Counted from the first letter of the stretch, positions 16,801 through 24,071 are shown. The stretch is DNA of 64,000 bases from Pedobacter alluvionis (GCF_003664035.1 NZ_RCCK01000016.1:172023-236022); one strand, 5' to 3'. Made by a program: numbers and translations. The notes: generated by a model from the sequence alone, not told the origin.

Positions 16801-17201
16801 TTGCCGGAAACACGGCCGGGTTTGGCAGGAATTGGTTTCGCATCAATAATGATAAAGTCCTTTACCAGGCGGTAATTTAATTTTGTGCCTGAAAGTATCT
16901 TTCTAAGTGCATCCCCGGCGGTAATATTGCTACTATTCAGTGTTATTTTTTTTGCTTCTTTCTGTAACAATTCATCAAAAAAAGAGATACGAATACCGCT
17001 TTTGCGCTGAAGAGTCAGAAGACTCTCCTGTATGGTCGCTTTATTTAGCGACAGGTTTACTTTAACCTGATCCAGGTTCTGGCTCTTTACGTCGGATGCC
17101 AGCAAAATCCCTGAAAAGGTTAACTGTATGGCTAATATGATGAAAGAACACCGCATAATAATAAATAGTATATAAGGACGTAGTTGTACTACATTTTGCA
17201 T
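13857..17201 (-). CDS. TonB-dependent outer membrane receptor with STN domain
   Basis: A 1114-residue receptor. After the signal segment comes an STN (secretin/TonB short N-terminal) domain at about residues 45-115 (SLNKATIQESLLTLQRKSGI), used to signal to a FecR-type anti-sigma. It is followed by a carboxypeptidase-regulatory-like domain (RVSGKITDDKGQAVPGASVR) at 130-215, a plug with TPDKHVGETLKRITGV and VVIRGIAERYNV at about 245-350, and a 22-strand beta-barrel ending in FSFSITYNF. It imports an unidentified ligand with TonB/ExbBD energy. Upstream on the same strand lie the ECF sigma and FecR genes, so this is a transcriptionally self-regulated uptake module. Internal Met at residue 16 is an alternative start. 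Confidence 0.88.
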   Translation of the reverse strand: MQNVVQLRPYILFIIMRCSFIILAIQLTFSGILLASDVKSQNLDQVKVNLSLNKATIQESLLTLQRKSGIRISFFDELLQKEAKKITLNSSNITAGDALRKILSGTKLNYRLVKDFIIIDAKPIPAKPGRVSGKITDDKGQAVPGASVRVIETGSGAMSAVDGTYVLNLPPGTYTLEFSFISFQTQRVTGVVVTEDKSTPLDIALKTDTKGLKDVVITSGYKKASVAGLYAQQKNTSNLSDGISGDQISATPDKHVGETLKRITGVSTNENRKVVIRGIAERYNVSLLNGSTLPSTDVQERDFEFNLIPTSLVENIVVAKSITADMPYGFAGGLVQITTKSVPESNFLSVSAGTSFNSRTTGKEFLGYGRGKYDYLGFDDGTRDHFPKDLLNLVGKFDPTRSDEQNEIKAAQVGEQNKRIGGTERLGARRFDALPSQNYQLSLGRTYALSSTKERRLGFVASLSYRNTQTNDYVPNMRRGDWSHEPTRGDDPTDVNTGNIYGFNTTLGLLLNGGFKTEKHQINTYNLYTRIFDNRFSRYTGWTFENPKNDQDMKYGGILEDDRPKFTDLLQNKVSGTHQLNSVKIEWGLARTTLKSAERDAISASMGAREIGNTVLYVYQPGTVSDPGAGPLHRDEYLYRENNLEAVVSAAYDFKLGKTSHTFKTGANYLKKHAFYDWQVLPIVKGTNSTVPIELIPIQDWGNYMSMENPENSLFYFKQDYTSNKFEAKSVNTGTFAMLDHKLLPGLRLVWGIRAEYFKLDTLINSASKLADKNSRIFFAEDKDWYFLPSANITYSPLKDLNLRASYAKAAVRPGLMENSRFSRFNPNYGSVVRSNGVSSTIIDNYDAKIELFPGAGELLSVAYFYKYFDKPAEYYRLDNENNGRGYISIANSDWAKVRGWEFEFRKSLGFVYDRLPFLKDVYISGNLTLQKSEVRAREVQYETTPAGVDTMYYKYLKYPRALYGQVPLLYNAGIRYSGKKLGLNLTYNHAGYKTFITGIEPAYVEYERPRSQMDAQISYKFLKGKIETKLNISNLLDAPFRYFINDPTTYEQKPGTENGLGLEWNDKYAYKFGFTEKFEEGYVDPITNRRVGDRETSTRYVGRTFSFSITYNF

Positions 17202-17249
17202 ATTTTTGAAATGTTAGAGTTGTTTTTTATAAATGATTTTAATCACGCC

Positions 17250-17264
17250 GCCGACCTGGTCGGC
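17250..17264. promoter_or_regulatory. 15-bp palindrome upstream of the TonB receptor gene
   Basis: GCCGACC (17250-17256) and GGTCGGC (17258-17264) form a perfect palindrome around one base, 49 bases upstream of the receptor start codon. It is GC-rich in otherwise AT-rich DNA. The tight loop argues against an RNA terminator, and a protein-binding operator is plausible but unproven. Confidence 0.35.
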
Positions 17265-17321
17265 AGCATTTCCCCATTAGCAAAGGGTCTTCGAAAACTG
17301 TAGCTAAGGGAGAAAAGAATG

Positions 17322-17350
17322 ACCGCTCCCATTTTGGGAGCGGTTTTTTT
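17322..17350. terminator. Hairpin between FecR and TonB receptor genes
   Basis: ACCGCTCCC (17322-17330) pairs with GGGAGCGGT (17336-17344). On the plus strand it is followed by seven T's; on the minus strand, the direction of the operon, the following tract is only TCATTCTTTT. It may act as a partial terminator or RNA-stabilising hairpin separating regulator from receptor expression. Confidence 0.55.
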
Positions 17351-17375
17351 ATGGGTATGGTCAAGGTCTAAATCA

Positions 17376-18386
17376 TCATCCTCCTTTTTTCGTTATGTTA
17401 ACTGTGTGACCCTTGATTTTATAGTGCAGGTGTGTGGTATTGCAAATAATGTCGAGTGTATGGGTTAGCGGATCGGTGCCTTTTACGATCAGGGATACAT
17501 GGTAATTCGCGGTCTTCCTGTCTTCGAAATTGATTTTCACGTTATACCAGCGTTCCAGATTTTCGGCAATGTCGCTAACTGAAGCGGCGACAAAGGTCAT
17601 TGTTCCGTCCTTCCAATCCCGTACGCCCTCTGCATCTACGATGTCAACTGCTGCTGTTTGGGTTTTTACGTTCCATTTTACCACTTGTCCTGGTACAAGA
17701 ACCGCCAGGGATTGTAAGGAATCAGTACCGGCTATTTTTTTGGATACCTGCACTTTTCCTGTGGCTACTGATACGCTTAGGTTTTTCCCCTCAAATGCGT
17801 CAACCTTGAAGGAGGTTCCCAAAACTTTGGTCTGCACTTCGCCTGTATGAATGATGAAAGGATGCGCGCGATCTTTGGTAATCTCGAAAAATGCTTCACC
17901 CGTCAAAGAAACTTCCCGGTTACCCAAGCCAAATTTTTCCGGATACCTGATGCGGCTTTCTGCACCTAAATACACAACAGAACTGTCTGGCAACAAGATC
18001 CTGGAGCGCTGTCCTCTTGGGTTCAGCGTTTGGAGCATAGCAGCGACAACCTGTTTTTCCCCAGCTGTTTTATTGGTATTGAAAAAATATAAGCCTATGC
18101 TAAACATCACAATGCAGGCGGCGGCATATCCCAGCCAGGGACGGCGCCACAGCGGGCGAACAGGGTCAGCAATATACTTTTCCTGAAAACGCCTGTTCCA
18201 GGCATTACTTAACTCTTCATCAGGCAGGTCAACCTCAAAATTCTTGAAATCCTCATCCAACAGTTCATCCAATGCCCGTTGCCACTTCGGCTGCAGTAAG
18301 AATTTTTTTACGAGTATAGATTCTTCTGCATTGCATTTGCCTTGCATAAACCTTACCAGTAACTTCCTGTCTATTGATTCTTCCAT
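17376..18386 (-). CDS. FecR family anti-sigma factor
   Basis: A 336-residue inner-membrane anti-sigma regulator. The cytoplasmic N-terminal part (about 1-85) binds sigma. One membrane helix lies near residues 87-105 (LGYAAACIVMFSIGLYFF). The periplasmic FecR domain includes RSRILLPDSSVVYLGAESRI and REVSLTGEAFFEITKDRAHP, and a C-terminal DUF4974-like domain ends the protein. In Fec-type systems the STN domain of the receptor contacts this protein to free the sigma factor. It lies between the ECF sigma gene (18565-19152) and the receptor gene (13857-17201), all on the minus strand, so the three form one signalling unit. Confidence 0.88.
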   Translation of the reverse strand: MEESIDRKLLVRFMQGKCNAEESILVKKFLLQPKWQRALDELLDEDFKNFEVDLPDEELSNAWNRRFQEKYIADPVRPLWRRPWLGYAAACIVMFSIGLYFFNTNKTAGEKQVVAAMLQTLNPRGQRSRILLPDSSVVYLGAESRIRYPEKFGLGNREVSLTGEAFFEITKDRAHPFIIHTGEVQTKVLGTSFKVDAFEGKNLSVSVATGKVQVSKKIAGTDSLQSLAVLVPGQVVKWNVKTQTAAVDIVDAEGVRDWKDGTMTFVAASVSDIAENLERWYNVKINFEDRKTANYHVSLIVKGTDPLTHTLDIICNTTHLHYKIKGHTVNITKKGG

Positions 18387-18564
18387 ATTACAGCTTTATA
18401 AAAGCGCTTCTATTAGGTATACCGTAAGAAAGGGAGAAATTCCGGGTGCTTAAAACAACTTTTTATTAAAAAAAGCTATAATTGCTTGATTATCAATTTA
18501 AAAATTAGCTATAATGTATTAGGCTTGCAAGCGAAGCTGGCAGTTAGTTTACAAATACGGAATC

Positions 18565-19152
18565 TTATAGAATGAAGAGAATAATGATTAAAAGAGCAAT
18601 ATCAGTATGTTTTCTAAGATACTCTTTTACGTGCAACACTGCTTCACTTAGATAAGAGTCGACAGTTTTTACGGAAATATTAAGCTCAGTTGCTATCATC
18701 TTATAGCTCATGCCTTGTTCCTTTCTCATTTCCAATACCAATCTTTTTTTTGGGCTTAAATAACGCAAGCTGGTCTGGTATAAGTCGCTTAACTCTGTGG
18801 CAAGAAGGTTGTCGTCAGATTGTGCAGAATGTTTAGGCTCCTCTTTGATCTCTTCAATATGGATAAGGGCTACTCTTTTTTTCCGGTAGTTATCAATGAT
18901 TGCCGCTTTCAGGGTATGGAACAGAAATGGTGCTAAAGAAGCCTGTTCCTGTTCAAGCTTATCTCTTTTTTGCCATACTTTGAGCATGATATCCATTACC
19001 AGCTCCTCGGACAGTTCCGGGTCGCCGGTATGACGAAGGGCAAACTGATTGAGCTTATAAAAATGAAACTTAAACAATTGGTCAAAAGCCTTTTCGTTGC
19101 CGTTTCTCCACCCGGAAATTAACTCGTACTCACTTTTGGGTTTTGAAAACAT
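18565..19152 (-). CDS. ECF (FecI-like) RNA polymerase sigma factor with hydrophobic tail
   Basis: A 195-residue sigma-70 family protein. Region 2 is at about residues 20-90 (FDQLFKFHFYKLNQFALRHT and ELVMDIMLKVWQKRD) and region 4 at about 130-180, with LSPKKRLVLEMRKEQGMSYK and a helix-turn-helix IATELNISVKTVDSYLSEAV. The C-terminus is unusual, ending in a hydrophobic run (DIALLIIILFIL) that could touch the membrane. The adjacent FecR gene should encode its cognate anti-sigma. A TACTTTTG box lies about 22 bases upstream of the start on the minus strand (plus 19174-19181), resembling the Bacteroidetes -7 element, but no clear -33 element was found. Confidence 0.88.
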   Translation of the reverse strand: MFSKPKSEYELISGWRNGNEKAFDQLFKFHFYKLNQFALRHTGDPELSEELVMDIMLKVWQKRDKLEQEQASLAPFLFHTLKAAIIDNYRKKRVALIHIEEIKEEPKHSAQSDDNLLATELSDLYQTSLRYLSPKKRLVLEMRKEQGMSYKMIATELNISVKTVDSYLSEAVLHVKEYLRKHTDIALLIIILFIL

Positions 19153-19189
19153 TTATGACCTGCTTAACAGCTTCAAAAGTACAGCACCC

Positions 19190-20114
19190 TGCAATAACCA
19201 TGCATTAAATGTATGTTAACCAATCGTTAGCTCAATCGAAGTTTATACTTTCAGATATTCATCCAATTTTCTTATATTGAATTTTAGTTTGCCATAACGT
19301 TGATAACGAACCACACTACATTCTCCAGCTTCGATGAAAATAAAATGGAAGTTTTTTCAGAAAGGCTCGCTAAAAAAGCTTTATAAATTTACTCCTGGTA
19401 ACATTACCGTTTAAATACATCTTATGCCCAATATAATTGAACTTTCGGTAAGTGATTTTGCGCTCGGGGGCAGGTCCCAAACAGCGTTCCTTTGATTCTA
19501 ATAGTTGTTGGTGAGTTGATATTTCGCCGCAGATGATTTTTTATAAAGGATGCGCACAGATATAAAAATCCGTGTTTATCTGTGTGCATTTGTGGTTAAA
19601 ACCTTAAATTAATGACATTGGGATTTGTGAGATAGGCCGATTTTGGTTCCAAAAAAAAATGGATAACCAAATTAATGGTTACCCCCAATCTAAATTAACG
19701 CTCTCTCAGGCTTTCACCAGATGTAGGACTCTCACCCCGTAAATTATACTATGCGTAAAAGTTGATCAAGCGGTTTTCTTCTAACAAGGATAAATTATGC
19801 TTGGAGATGATGAAGTCGGTACACCTGAAGTATCCGTTGCTTGTCCGCTGGCGTAATATATTATCCGACAGCTAGCTTCATTTAAAGGAGTTTTTTCCAA
19901 ATCCAAAATCTCTTAAACAACATTGCCTAAACCTTTCCTGCTATTTTCATGTTAAGAGGAAGAAAGAATAACAATCTGGTTGTATACTGATATGAGCTTA
20001 ATGGCCATTAAATCTCACATTCAATAATATAATGATAAAAATCATATCTTACAAAGCACTCCAACGTTAAAAAATGATCAAATATGATAGATCTAACCTA
20101 AAAATTAAGCGATT
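19190..20114. other. Gene-free stretch of about 0.9 kb
   Basis: No supported gene. A phrase at about 19575-19600 (CCGTGTTTATCTGTGTGCAT) looks like a type of dispersed intergenic sequence seen in many bacteria. At 19663-19686 a weak hairpin (GGTAACC/GGTTATCC on the minus strand) is followed by ten T's, an orphan minus-strand terminator candidate. The rest is AT-rich, with scattered short frames that do not look coding. Confidence 0.4.
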
Positions 20115-20804
20115 ATGATGGCGTCATTAGACTGGAAAAACATATTTCTAAACGATCTTGATTTTACCATCGCGGTAGAAATTGGCATGCGCACCATTAT
20201 TATGTTTGCCCTGGTACTGATATTCCTGCGGTCTACGGGTAAAAAAGGAGTGAGGCAGCTCAGTATCTTTGAGGTGGCCATTATTATTGCACTTGGCAGC
20301 GCCGCAGGCGACCCTATGCTAAGCGGTGAATCCGCTATTATTCCATCTGTATTGGTTTTCTTTGTGATTTTACTGGTTTACAGGATCATTACTTTTTTTG
20401 CTGCGAAATATCAAAAAATTGAGAATATACTCGAAGGTGTACCCATGTATATTGTTGAAGATGGCAAGTTTACAATGAATGAAGAAGGGGATGCCAACTT
20501 TGCTCAAGATGAGTTTTTTGCTGAAATGCGGGTAAAGGGGATTGAGCATGTTGGTCAGGTGAGGGCTGCTTTACTTGAAACTAACGGTCAGGTGAGTTTT
20601 CTTTTTTTTGATGATGAAGAGGTAAAACCAGGATTGCCCATCTACCCAAAAATATACAACAAGAAATCTAAAGTTATAGCTAATGCCGGACTTTATGCAT
20701 GCACACACTGTGCAGAAGTGCTGCACTTAAGGAGCCAGCAGGCTTGCAGTCGTTGTAACAGAGAAGAATGGGTGGCCGCGATGGATGATAAGCGTATAAA
20801 ATAG
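20115..20804 (+). CDS. DUF421 (YetF-like) membrane protein with zinc-ribbon tail
   Basis: A 229-residue protein of the YetF/DUF421 family. Three N-terminal membrane helices (about 20-110) include the family signature RSTGKKGVRQLSIFEVAIII with IALGSAAGDPM. A cytoplasmic domain follows (VPMYIVEDGKF and EMRVKGIEHVGQVRAALLET). The C-terminus adds C-x2-C and C-x2-C pairs (ACTHCAEV, then ACSRCNRE) that look like a small zinc ribbon. The biochemical role of DUF421 proteins is not well defined; in Firmicutes relatives are linked to the spore or membrane. It is a single gene. ATG 20118 is an equally good start. Confidence 0.8.
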   Translation: MMASLDWKNIFLNDLDFTIAVEIGMRTIIMFALVLIFLRSTGKKGVRQLSIFEVAIIIALGSAAGDPMLSGESAIIPSVLVFFVILLVYRIITFFAAKYQKIENILEGVPMYIVEDGKFTMNEEGDANFAQDEFFAEMRVKGIEHVGQVRAALLETNGQVSFLFFDDEEVKPGLPIYPKIYNKKSKVIANAGLYACTHCAEVLHLRSQQACSRCNREEWVAAMDDKRIK

Positions 20805-20830
20805 CGGTGCTCAACGACAAATTGGCTTCG

Positions 20831-20920
20831 GATGATCTTGAATATCGAGCCTTTTCCAACCTCACTTTCCACGCTGATTGTGCCTCCGGCTAAAATAACA
20901 ATCGCATTTACCCAGGTAAA
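20831..20920 (-). pseudogene. C-terminal fragment of a sensor histidine kinase
   Basis: On the minus strand a short frame contains NAIVILAGGTISVESEVGKG followed by SIFKI. This is the G2-box end of a histidine-kinase ATPase domain (G-G-x-I-x-V-x-S-x-x-G-x-G-S-x-F). Nothing upstream in the frame matches the rest of a kinase, and downstream residues are nonsense through the DUF421 gene. It is therefore a small fossil of a two-component kinase, not a gene. Confidence 0.6.
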
Positions 20921-21007
20921 GGTCGTTGTGTTGGAGGCTTTTAGTGCAGGTATGCAGGACAAATGCTTTAAGTTTTTCATTGGTTTATAACTTGTTAGGG
21001 TGCTTTG

Positions 21008-21496
21008 CTATCCCAGCCGTTTTTTCCAGTCTGCCTTCAGCAATTTATAGATCGGGTGGGCCTCTGCCAGTTTGTAGGTGGAATAGAAAATTTCAGCGGA
21101 TTGTGCTTTTTCTGCCGATCCGGTGCCGCGTTCCAGTAGCTTATAATCTTTGTCCTTGTCGTATTTCTTTCCGCCTTTGTAATTGGCATACCGCCTGGCG
21201 CGGGTGTAGCCCATCTGCAGGTATTTCCTTGCCATGTCCGCCCCCACGAAATCATTTGCCCTGATGTAATTACTGAACATTTCAAATATCTTTTTACTAC
21301 TTTCTTTTGCAACCTCTGGTGTCCTGAACCTCCAGAATTGGCCGATCTCAGATTTATAGGGCTCGCAAATCAGAACACCCTGTTCGCCCTTTCCAACCCT
21401 GTATTTTTCTGGATTGTCTTTATAATCAATGTCCTGCTTCCATGGGTATTTTTCGCTATCAAAATTAAGGTAGGATGGTTTTCTTTCTGCTGGCAT
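21008..21496 (-). CDS. DUF4385 domain protein
   Basis: A 162-residue cytoplasmic protein matching the DUF4385 family over its full length: PSYLNFDSEKYPWKQDIDYK near the start, GQFWRFRTPEVAKESSKKIF in the middle, and FVGADMARKYLQMGYTRARR with YANYKGGKKYD further on. The function of the family is unknown. It is monocistronic, on the minus strand, divergent from the DUF2383 gene about 100 bases away, so both may share a regulatory region. The frame is intact and the length normal. Confidence 0.8.
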   Translation of the reverse strand: MPAERKPSYLNFDSEKYPWKQDIDYKDNPEKYRVGKGEQGVLICEPYKSEIGQFWRFRTPEVAKESSKKIFEMFSNYIRANDFVGADMARKYLQMGYTRARRYANYKGGKKYDKDKDYKLLERGTGSAEKAQSAEIFYSTYKLAEAHPIYKLLKADWKKRLG

Positions 21497-21597
21497 AGCT
21501 AAGCAACATGTCGGCTTATTGTTATGTTTTTATTGCCTGTGGGATTTTGCTAAAACCTTATAGGGTTGGTTGCTGTTTTTTAGTAAAATAATTCACC

Positions 21598-22056
21598 ATG
21601 GAAAACAATCAAGAGATCATTTCGGACCTAAAGGGTCTGGTATCCATCATCAACGATGGAAAAGAAGGATATAGTTCAGCAGCAGAATCCACCGATAATG
21701 TGGAGCTAAAAGCAGTATTTTTGAAATATGTTGCAGAACGTGCCTTGTATGAAAACGAGCTGAAGGCACATCTGGAAAAACATGGCGGGGATTCGGATAA
21801 CCAGGAGGGTGGAATATTGGGAGCGATCCATAGAACCTGGATCGATATCAAGGAAGCGCTGACCGATAAAAGCGAGACCGCTTTGTTAAGTGCAGTCGTG
21901 ACAGGTGAAAAGGCAGCACTAGAAAAGTATGACATGGTCATAAAGGACAATGAACTCCATTCTGACCATTTAAATTTATTGACCACCCAGCGCAACGGTA
22001 TTGCCGAAGCCTTAAAGGAGATCGAGGTTCTGGAGCAGAAATATTCGGACAAGTAG
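21598..22056 (+). CDS. PA2169-type four-helix-bundle protein (DUF2383)
   Basis: A 152-residue helical protein matching the DUF2383 / PA2169 family of ferritin-like four-helix bundles. Conserved features include EIISDLKGLVSIINDGKEGY, YENELKAHLEKHGGD, GAIHRTWIDIKEALT and a last helix with HLNLLTTQRNGIAEALKEIE. Members are commonly linked to stress conditions, which is family knowledge rather than something shown here. A hairpin with a U-tract follows at 22131. The minus strand of this gene is also an open frame, the readthrough of the neighbouring TPR-like gene. Confidence 0.85.
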   Translation: MENNQEIISDLKGLVSIINDGKEGYSSAAESTDNVELKAVFLKYVAERALYENELKAHLEKHGGDSDNQEGGILGAIHRTWIDIKEALTDKSETALLSAVVTGEKAALEKYDMVIKDNELHSDHLNLLTTQRNGIAEALKEIEVLEQKYSDK

Positions 22057-22125
22057 TTTTTGTTTTTTTTTGCGGGGATAAAATAGCTGTAATAGCTATG
22101 CGTTAAATTATTTGTGAGCGATAAT

Positions 22126-22679
22126 CTATAAGCGGGAAAGGCCTTTGGTTTTTCCCGCTTTCTTATTTGCCAGCCTGGCTTTAGTAGCGGCGTTTGCTTA
22201 AGCTTTTTAGGTGCAGGAGCTGCACTTTTTGGCGATTTGCGTATAGGCTTTTTCAACGACGTTTTCTTCTTTCGTGCATTTTTGATGCGGTATTCAAGCA
22301 GGTACAGCCTGGTCTGCCATTTCTCGATGATGGTGTCGTCGCTTTTTGGAAGGCCTGTTGGTTCCAAAAGACCGAGTACATGGGCCAGTTCCCGGGTGCT
22401 GTCTGCCTTGGCCTGGTTTTCTTTCAGCCAATCTTGTTGTTTGGTTTCATGCGATTGCCGGTATTCGGCTATGGCCAGTTTGATGAGCCTGACCTCATCT
22501 TCTTTTGATTTAGCTTTGCGCAAAAGCACCATCTGTCTGTTCCACGCGTGGGAATTGGCAGGATCTGTTATTGCAGATTTCCGGTAAAGTTTTAATGCGG
22601 CAGCATTATCGCCCGCTCTTTCCAGTTCGAGCGCAGCAGCAAACTGCTCTTTTGACCGTATCTGTTTTCTTCTTGACAT
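22126..22679 (-). CDS. TPR-like basic protein, probably frameshifted at its 3' end
   Basis: From ATG 22679 the minus strand encodes MSRRKQIRSKEQFAAALELE with one or two TPR-like helical pairs (GDNAAALKLYRKSAITDPAN, then SHAWNRQMVLLRKA), a central helical region, and a Lys/Pro/Ala-rich basic tail. The uninterrupted frame runs on to 21609 (356 aa) through a terminator hairpin and antisense over almost the whole DUF2383 gene, which is unlikely to be real. A one-base shift near 22172-22186 gives LANKKAGKTKGLSRL and TAG at 22126, a natural end of about 185 residues. Either a recent frameshift or a sequencing error at that point would explain this. TPR proteins mediate protein contacts; the partner is unknown. 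Confidence 0.6.
22131..22164 (+). terminator. Terminator, copy 1 of a duplicated hairpin
   Basis: AGCGGGAAA (22131-22139) pairs with TTTCCCGCT (22151-22159) and is followed by TTCTTATTT. It lies 75 bases after the DUF2383 stop. A nearly identical hairpin with the same loop (GCCTTTGG) recurs at 23902-23936. Confidence 0.7.
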
Positions 22680-22752
22680 GACTGATTTTGGAACAATTAG
22701 CCCGGGCTATTGTTTGCCAATGGGTAGTAGAGGTTATGACTACACAATGACC

Positions 22753-22781
22753 TTTGCGCTATAGGAGTAATGGTAACTTTG
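22753..22781 (+). promoter_or_regulatory. Bacteroidetes-type promoter of the monooxygenase gene
   Basis: TTTG (22753-22756), a 17-base spacer, then TAACTTTG (22774-22781) match the Bacteroidetes -33/-7 consensus TTTG-N17-23-TAnnTTTG. The predicted transcription start is near 22788. This places the upstream in-frame start at 22770 inside the promoter and favours ATG 22800. Confidence 0.6.
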
Positions 22782-22799
22782 AATTTAGCAATTAATGAA

Positions 22800-23822
22800 A
22801 TGAAGAAAATCGGATTTTTATCGTTCGGGCATTGGTCAGAACATCCCTCATATCAGGCGCGTACCGCTGGTGATACTTTGCTGCAATCTATCGATCTTGC
22901 TGTTGCGGCCGAAGAGATTGGCCTTGACGGAGCGTATTTCAGGGTACACCATTTTGCAAGGCAATTGGCATCACCTTTTCCGCTGCTTTCGGCAATTGGC
23001 GCAAAGACTTCTAAGATCGAAATCGGAACTGGCGTTATCGATATGCGCTATGAAAACCCTTTATATATGGTCGAGGATGCTGGTGCGGCCGACCTCATCT
23101 CTGGTGGCAGGTTACAACTGGGCATTAGCAGGGGTTCGCCCGAGCAGGTGATCGAAGGCTGGCGGTATTTCGGTTTTGCACCAAAGGATGGGGAGAACGA
23201 TGCTGATATGGGAAGGCAAAAGGCTTTGGAGTTTCTGGAAAGACTGAAAGGCGAAGGTTTTGCAAGGCCTAATCCAAATCCAATGTTTCCCAATCCTCCG
23301 GGACTGTTAAGGCTGGAACCATATTCCGAGGGACTGCGCGAGCGCATCTGGTGTGGAGCCGCTTCCAATGCGACTGCCGTTTGGGCGGCAGAGAACGGAA
23401 TGTACCTGCAGAGTTCTACTTTGAAGTTTGATGAAAGCGGAAAGCCCTTCAGTATCCAGCAGGCCGAGCAGATCAGGCTGTACAAGGAAGCCTGGAGAAA
23501 AGCGGGACATGATCGCGAGCCAAGGGTTTCTGTCAGCCGTTCAATATTTGCGCTGATGAACGATCAGGACCGGTATTATTTCGGGCAGCAGGGAAAAGGG
23601 GCGGATAGTTTTGGCTATATCGAGCCAACCCAAAGGGCGGTTTTCGGTAGGGGATATGCCGCTGAACCCGATCAGCTGATAAAGGAGCTGGCTGCCGACG
23701 AGGCGATACAGGAAGCGGATACGGTGCTGTTGACCATTCCAAATACCTTGGGCGTAGATTACAATATCCATGTGTTATCTGCCATTCTGGAGCACGTTGC
23801 ACCGGGACTTGGATGGAGATAG
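22800..23822 (+). CDS. Luciferase-like (LLM class) flavin-dependent monooxygenase
   Basis: A 340-residue TIM-barrel flavoprotein of the bacterial luciferase-like family. Characteristic blocks are MKKIGFLSFGHW, EEIGLDGAYFRVHHFARQLA, KIEIGTGVIDMRYENPLYMV, EDAGAADLISGGRLQLGISR and later IWCGAASNATAVWAAENGMY. Such enzymes use FMNH2 from a partner reductase and O2 to oxidise an organic substrate, unknown here. I start it at ATG 22800 (MKKIG) and not at 22770, because a good TTTG/TAACTTTG promoter covers 22753-22781. The gene is monocistronic and is followed by a hairpin at 23902. Confidence 0.85.
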   Translation: MKKIGFLSFGHWSEHPSYQARTAGDTLLQSIDLAVAAEEIGLDGAYFRVHHFARQLASPFPLLSAIGAKTSKIEIGTGVIDMRYENPLYMVEDAGAADLISGGRLQLGISRGSPEQVIEGWRYFGFAPKDGENDADMGRQKALEFLERLKGEGFARPNPNPMFPNPPGLLRLEPYSEGLRERIWCGAASNATAVWAAENGMYLQSSTLKFDESGKPFSIQQAEQIRLYKEAWRKAGHDREPRVSVSRSIFALMNDQDRYYFGQQGKGADSFGYIEPTQRAVFGRGYAAEPDQLIKELAADEAIQEADTVLLTIPNTLGVDYNIHVLSAILEHVAPGLGWR

Positions 23823-23901
23823 GTTAGTTTGGTTTTTTTTAAATCGCACAAAACAAATTGCCGGCAATGGCGTTTATATTCAGAGAGCGTTAATTTAGAT
23901 G

Positions 23902-23936
23902 AGCGGGAAGAGCCTTTGGTTTTTCCCGCTTTCTTG
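23902..23936 (+). terminator. Terminator, copy 2 of a duplicated hairpin
   Basis: AGCGGGAA (23902-23909) pairs with TTCCCGCT (23923-23930), with the loop containing GCCTTTGG, followed by TTCTTGTTTTT. Sequence and about 20 upstream bases (GAGCG-TAAT-TA-AT) match the hairpin at 22131. It ends the monooxygenase transcript. Confidence 0.65.
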
Positions 23937-23944
23937 TTTTTATT

Positions 23945-24071
23945 CCCTACTGCAATCTTTCGCTTTGATGATGGCACGTTAAAGCCTGTAAAACTACCGG
24001 GTGGCGATCGTTTTTACCTGAAAGATCTGCTGGCCGCCTACCTGGAGAGCCAGCGAAAAGGCCGTATCTGA
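23945..24071 (+). other. Possible C-terminal gene fragment
   Basis: The last 37 codons of a frame ending at TGA 24069-24071 read FRFDDGTLKPVKLPGGDRFY and LKDLLAAYLESQRKGRI, which looks like genuine protein. The only start in frame (23829) lies upstream of a transcription terminator, so I treat this as a gene tail that has lost its beginning. The family is not recognised. Confidence 0.35.

Noticed and set aside
19400..20050. Possible group II intron, ncRNA or IS remnant in the 0.9-kb gap
   Set aside because: No domain V, terminal inverted repeats or transposase motif could be found by eye.
23829..24071. 80-codon frame after the monooxygenase gene
   Set aside because: Its start lies before a clear transcription terminator; only the last 37 codons look like protein and are noted as a fragment.
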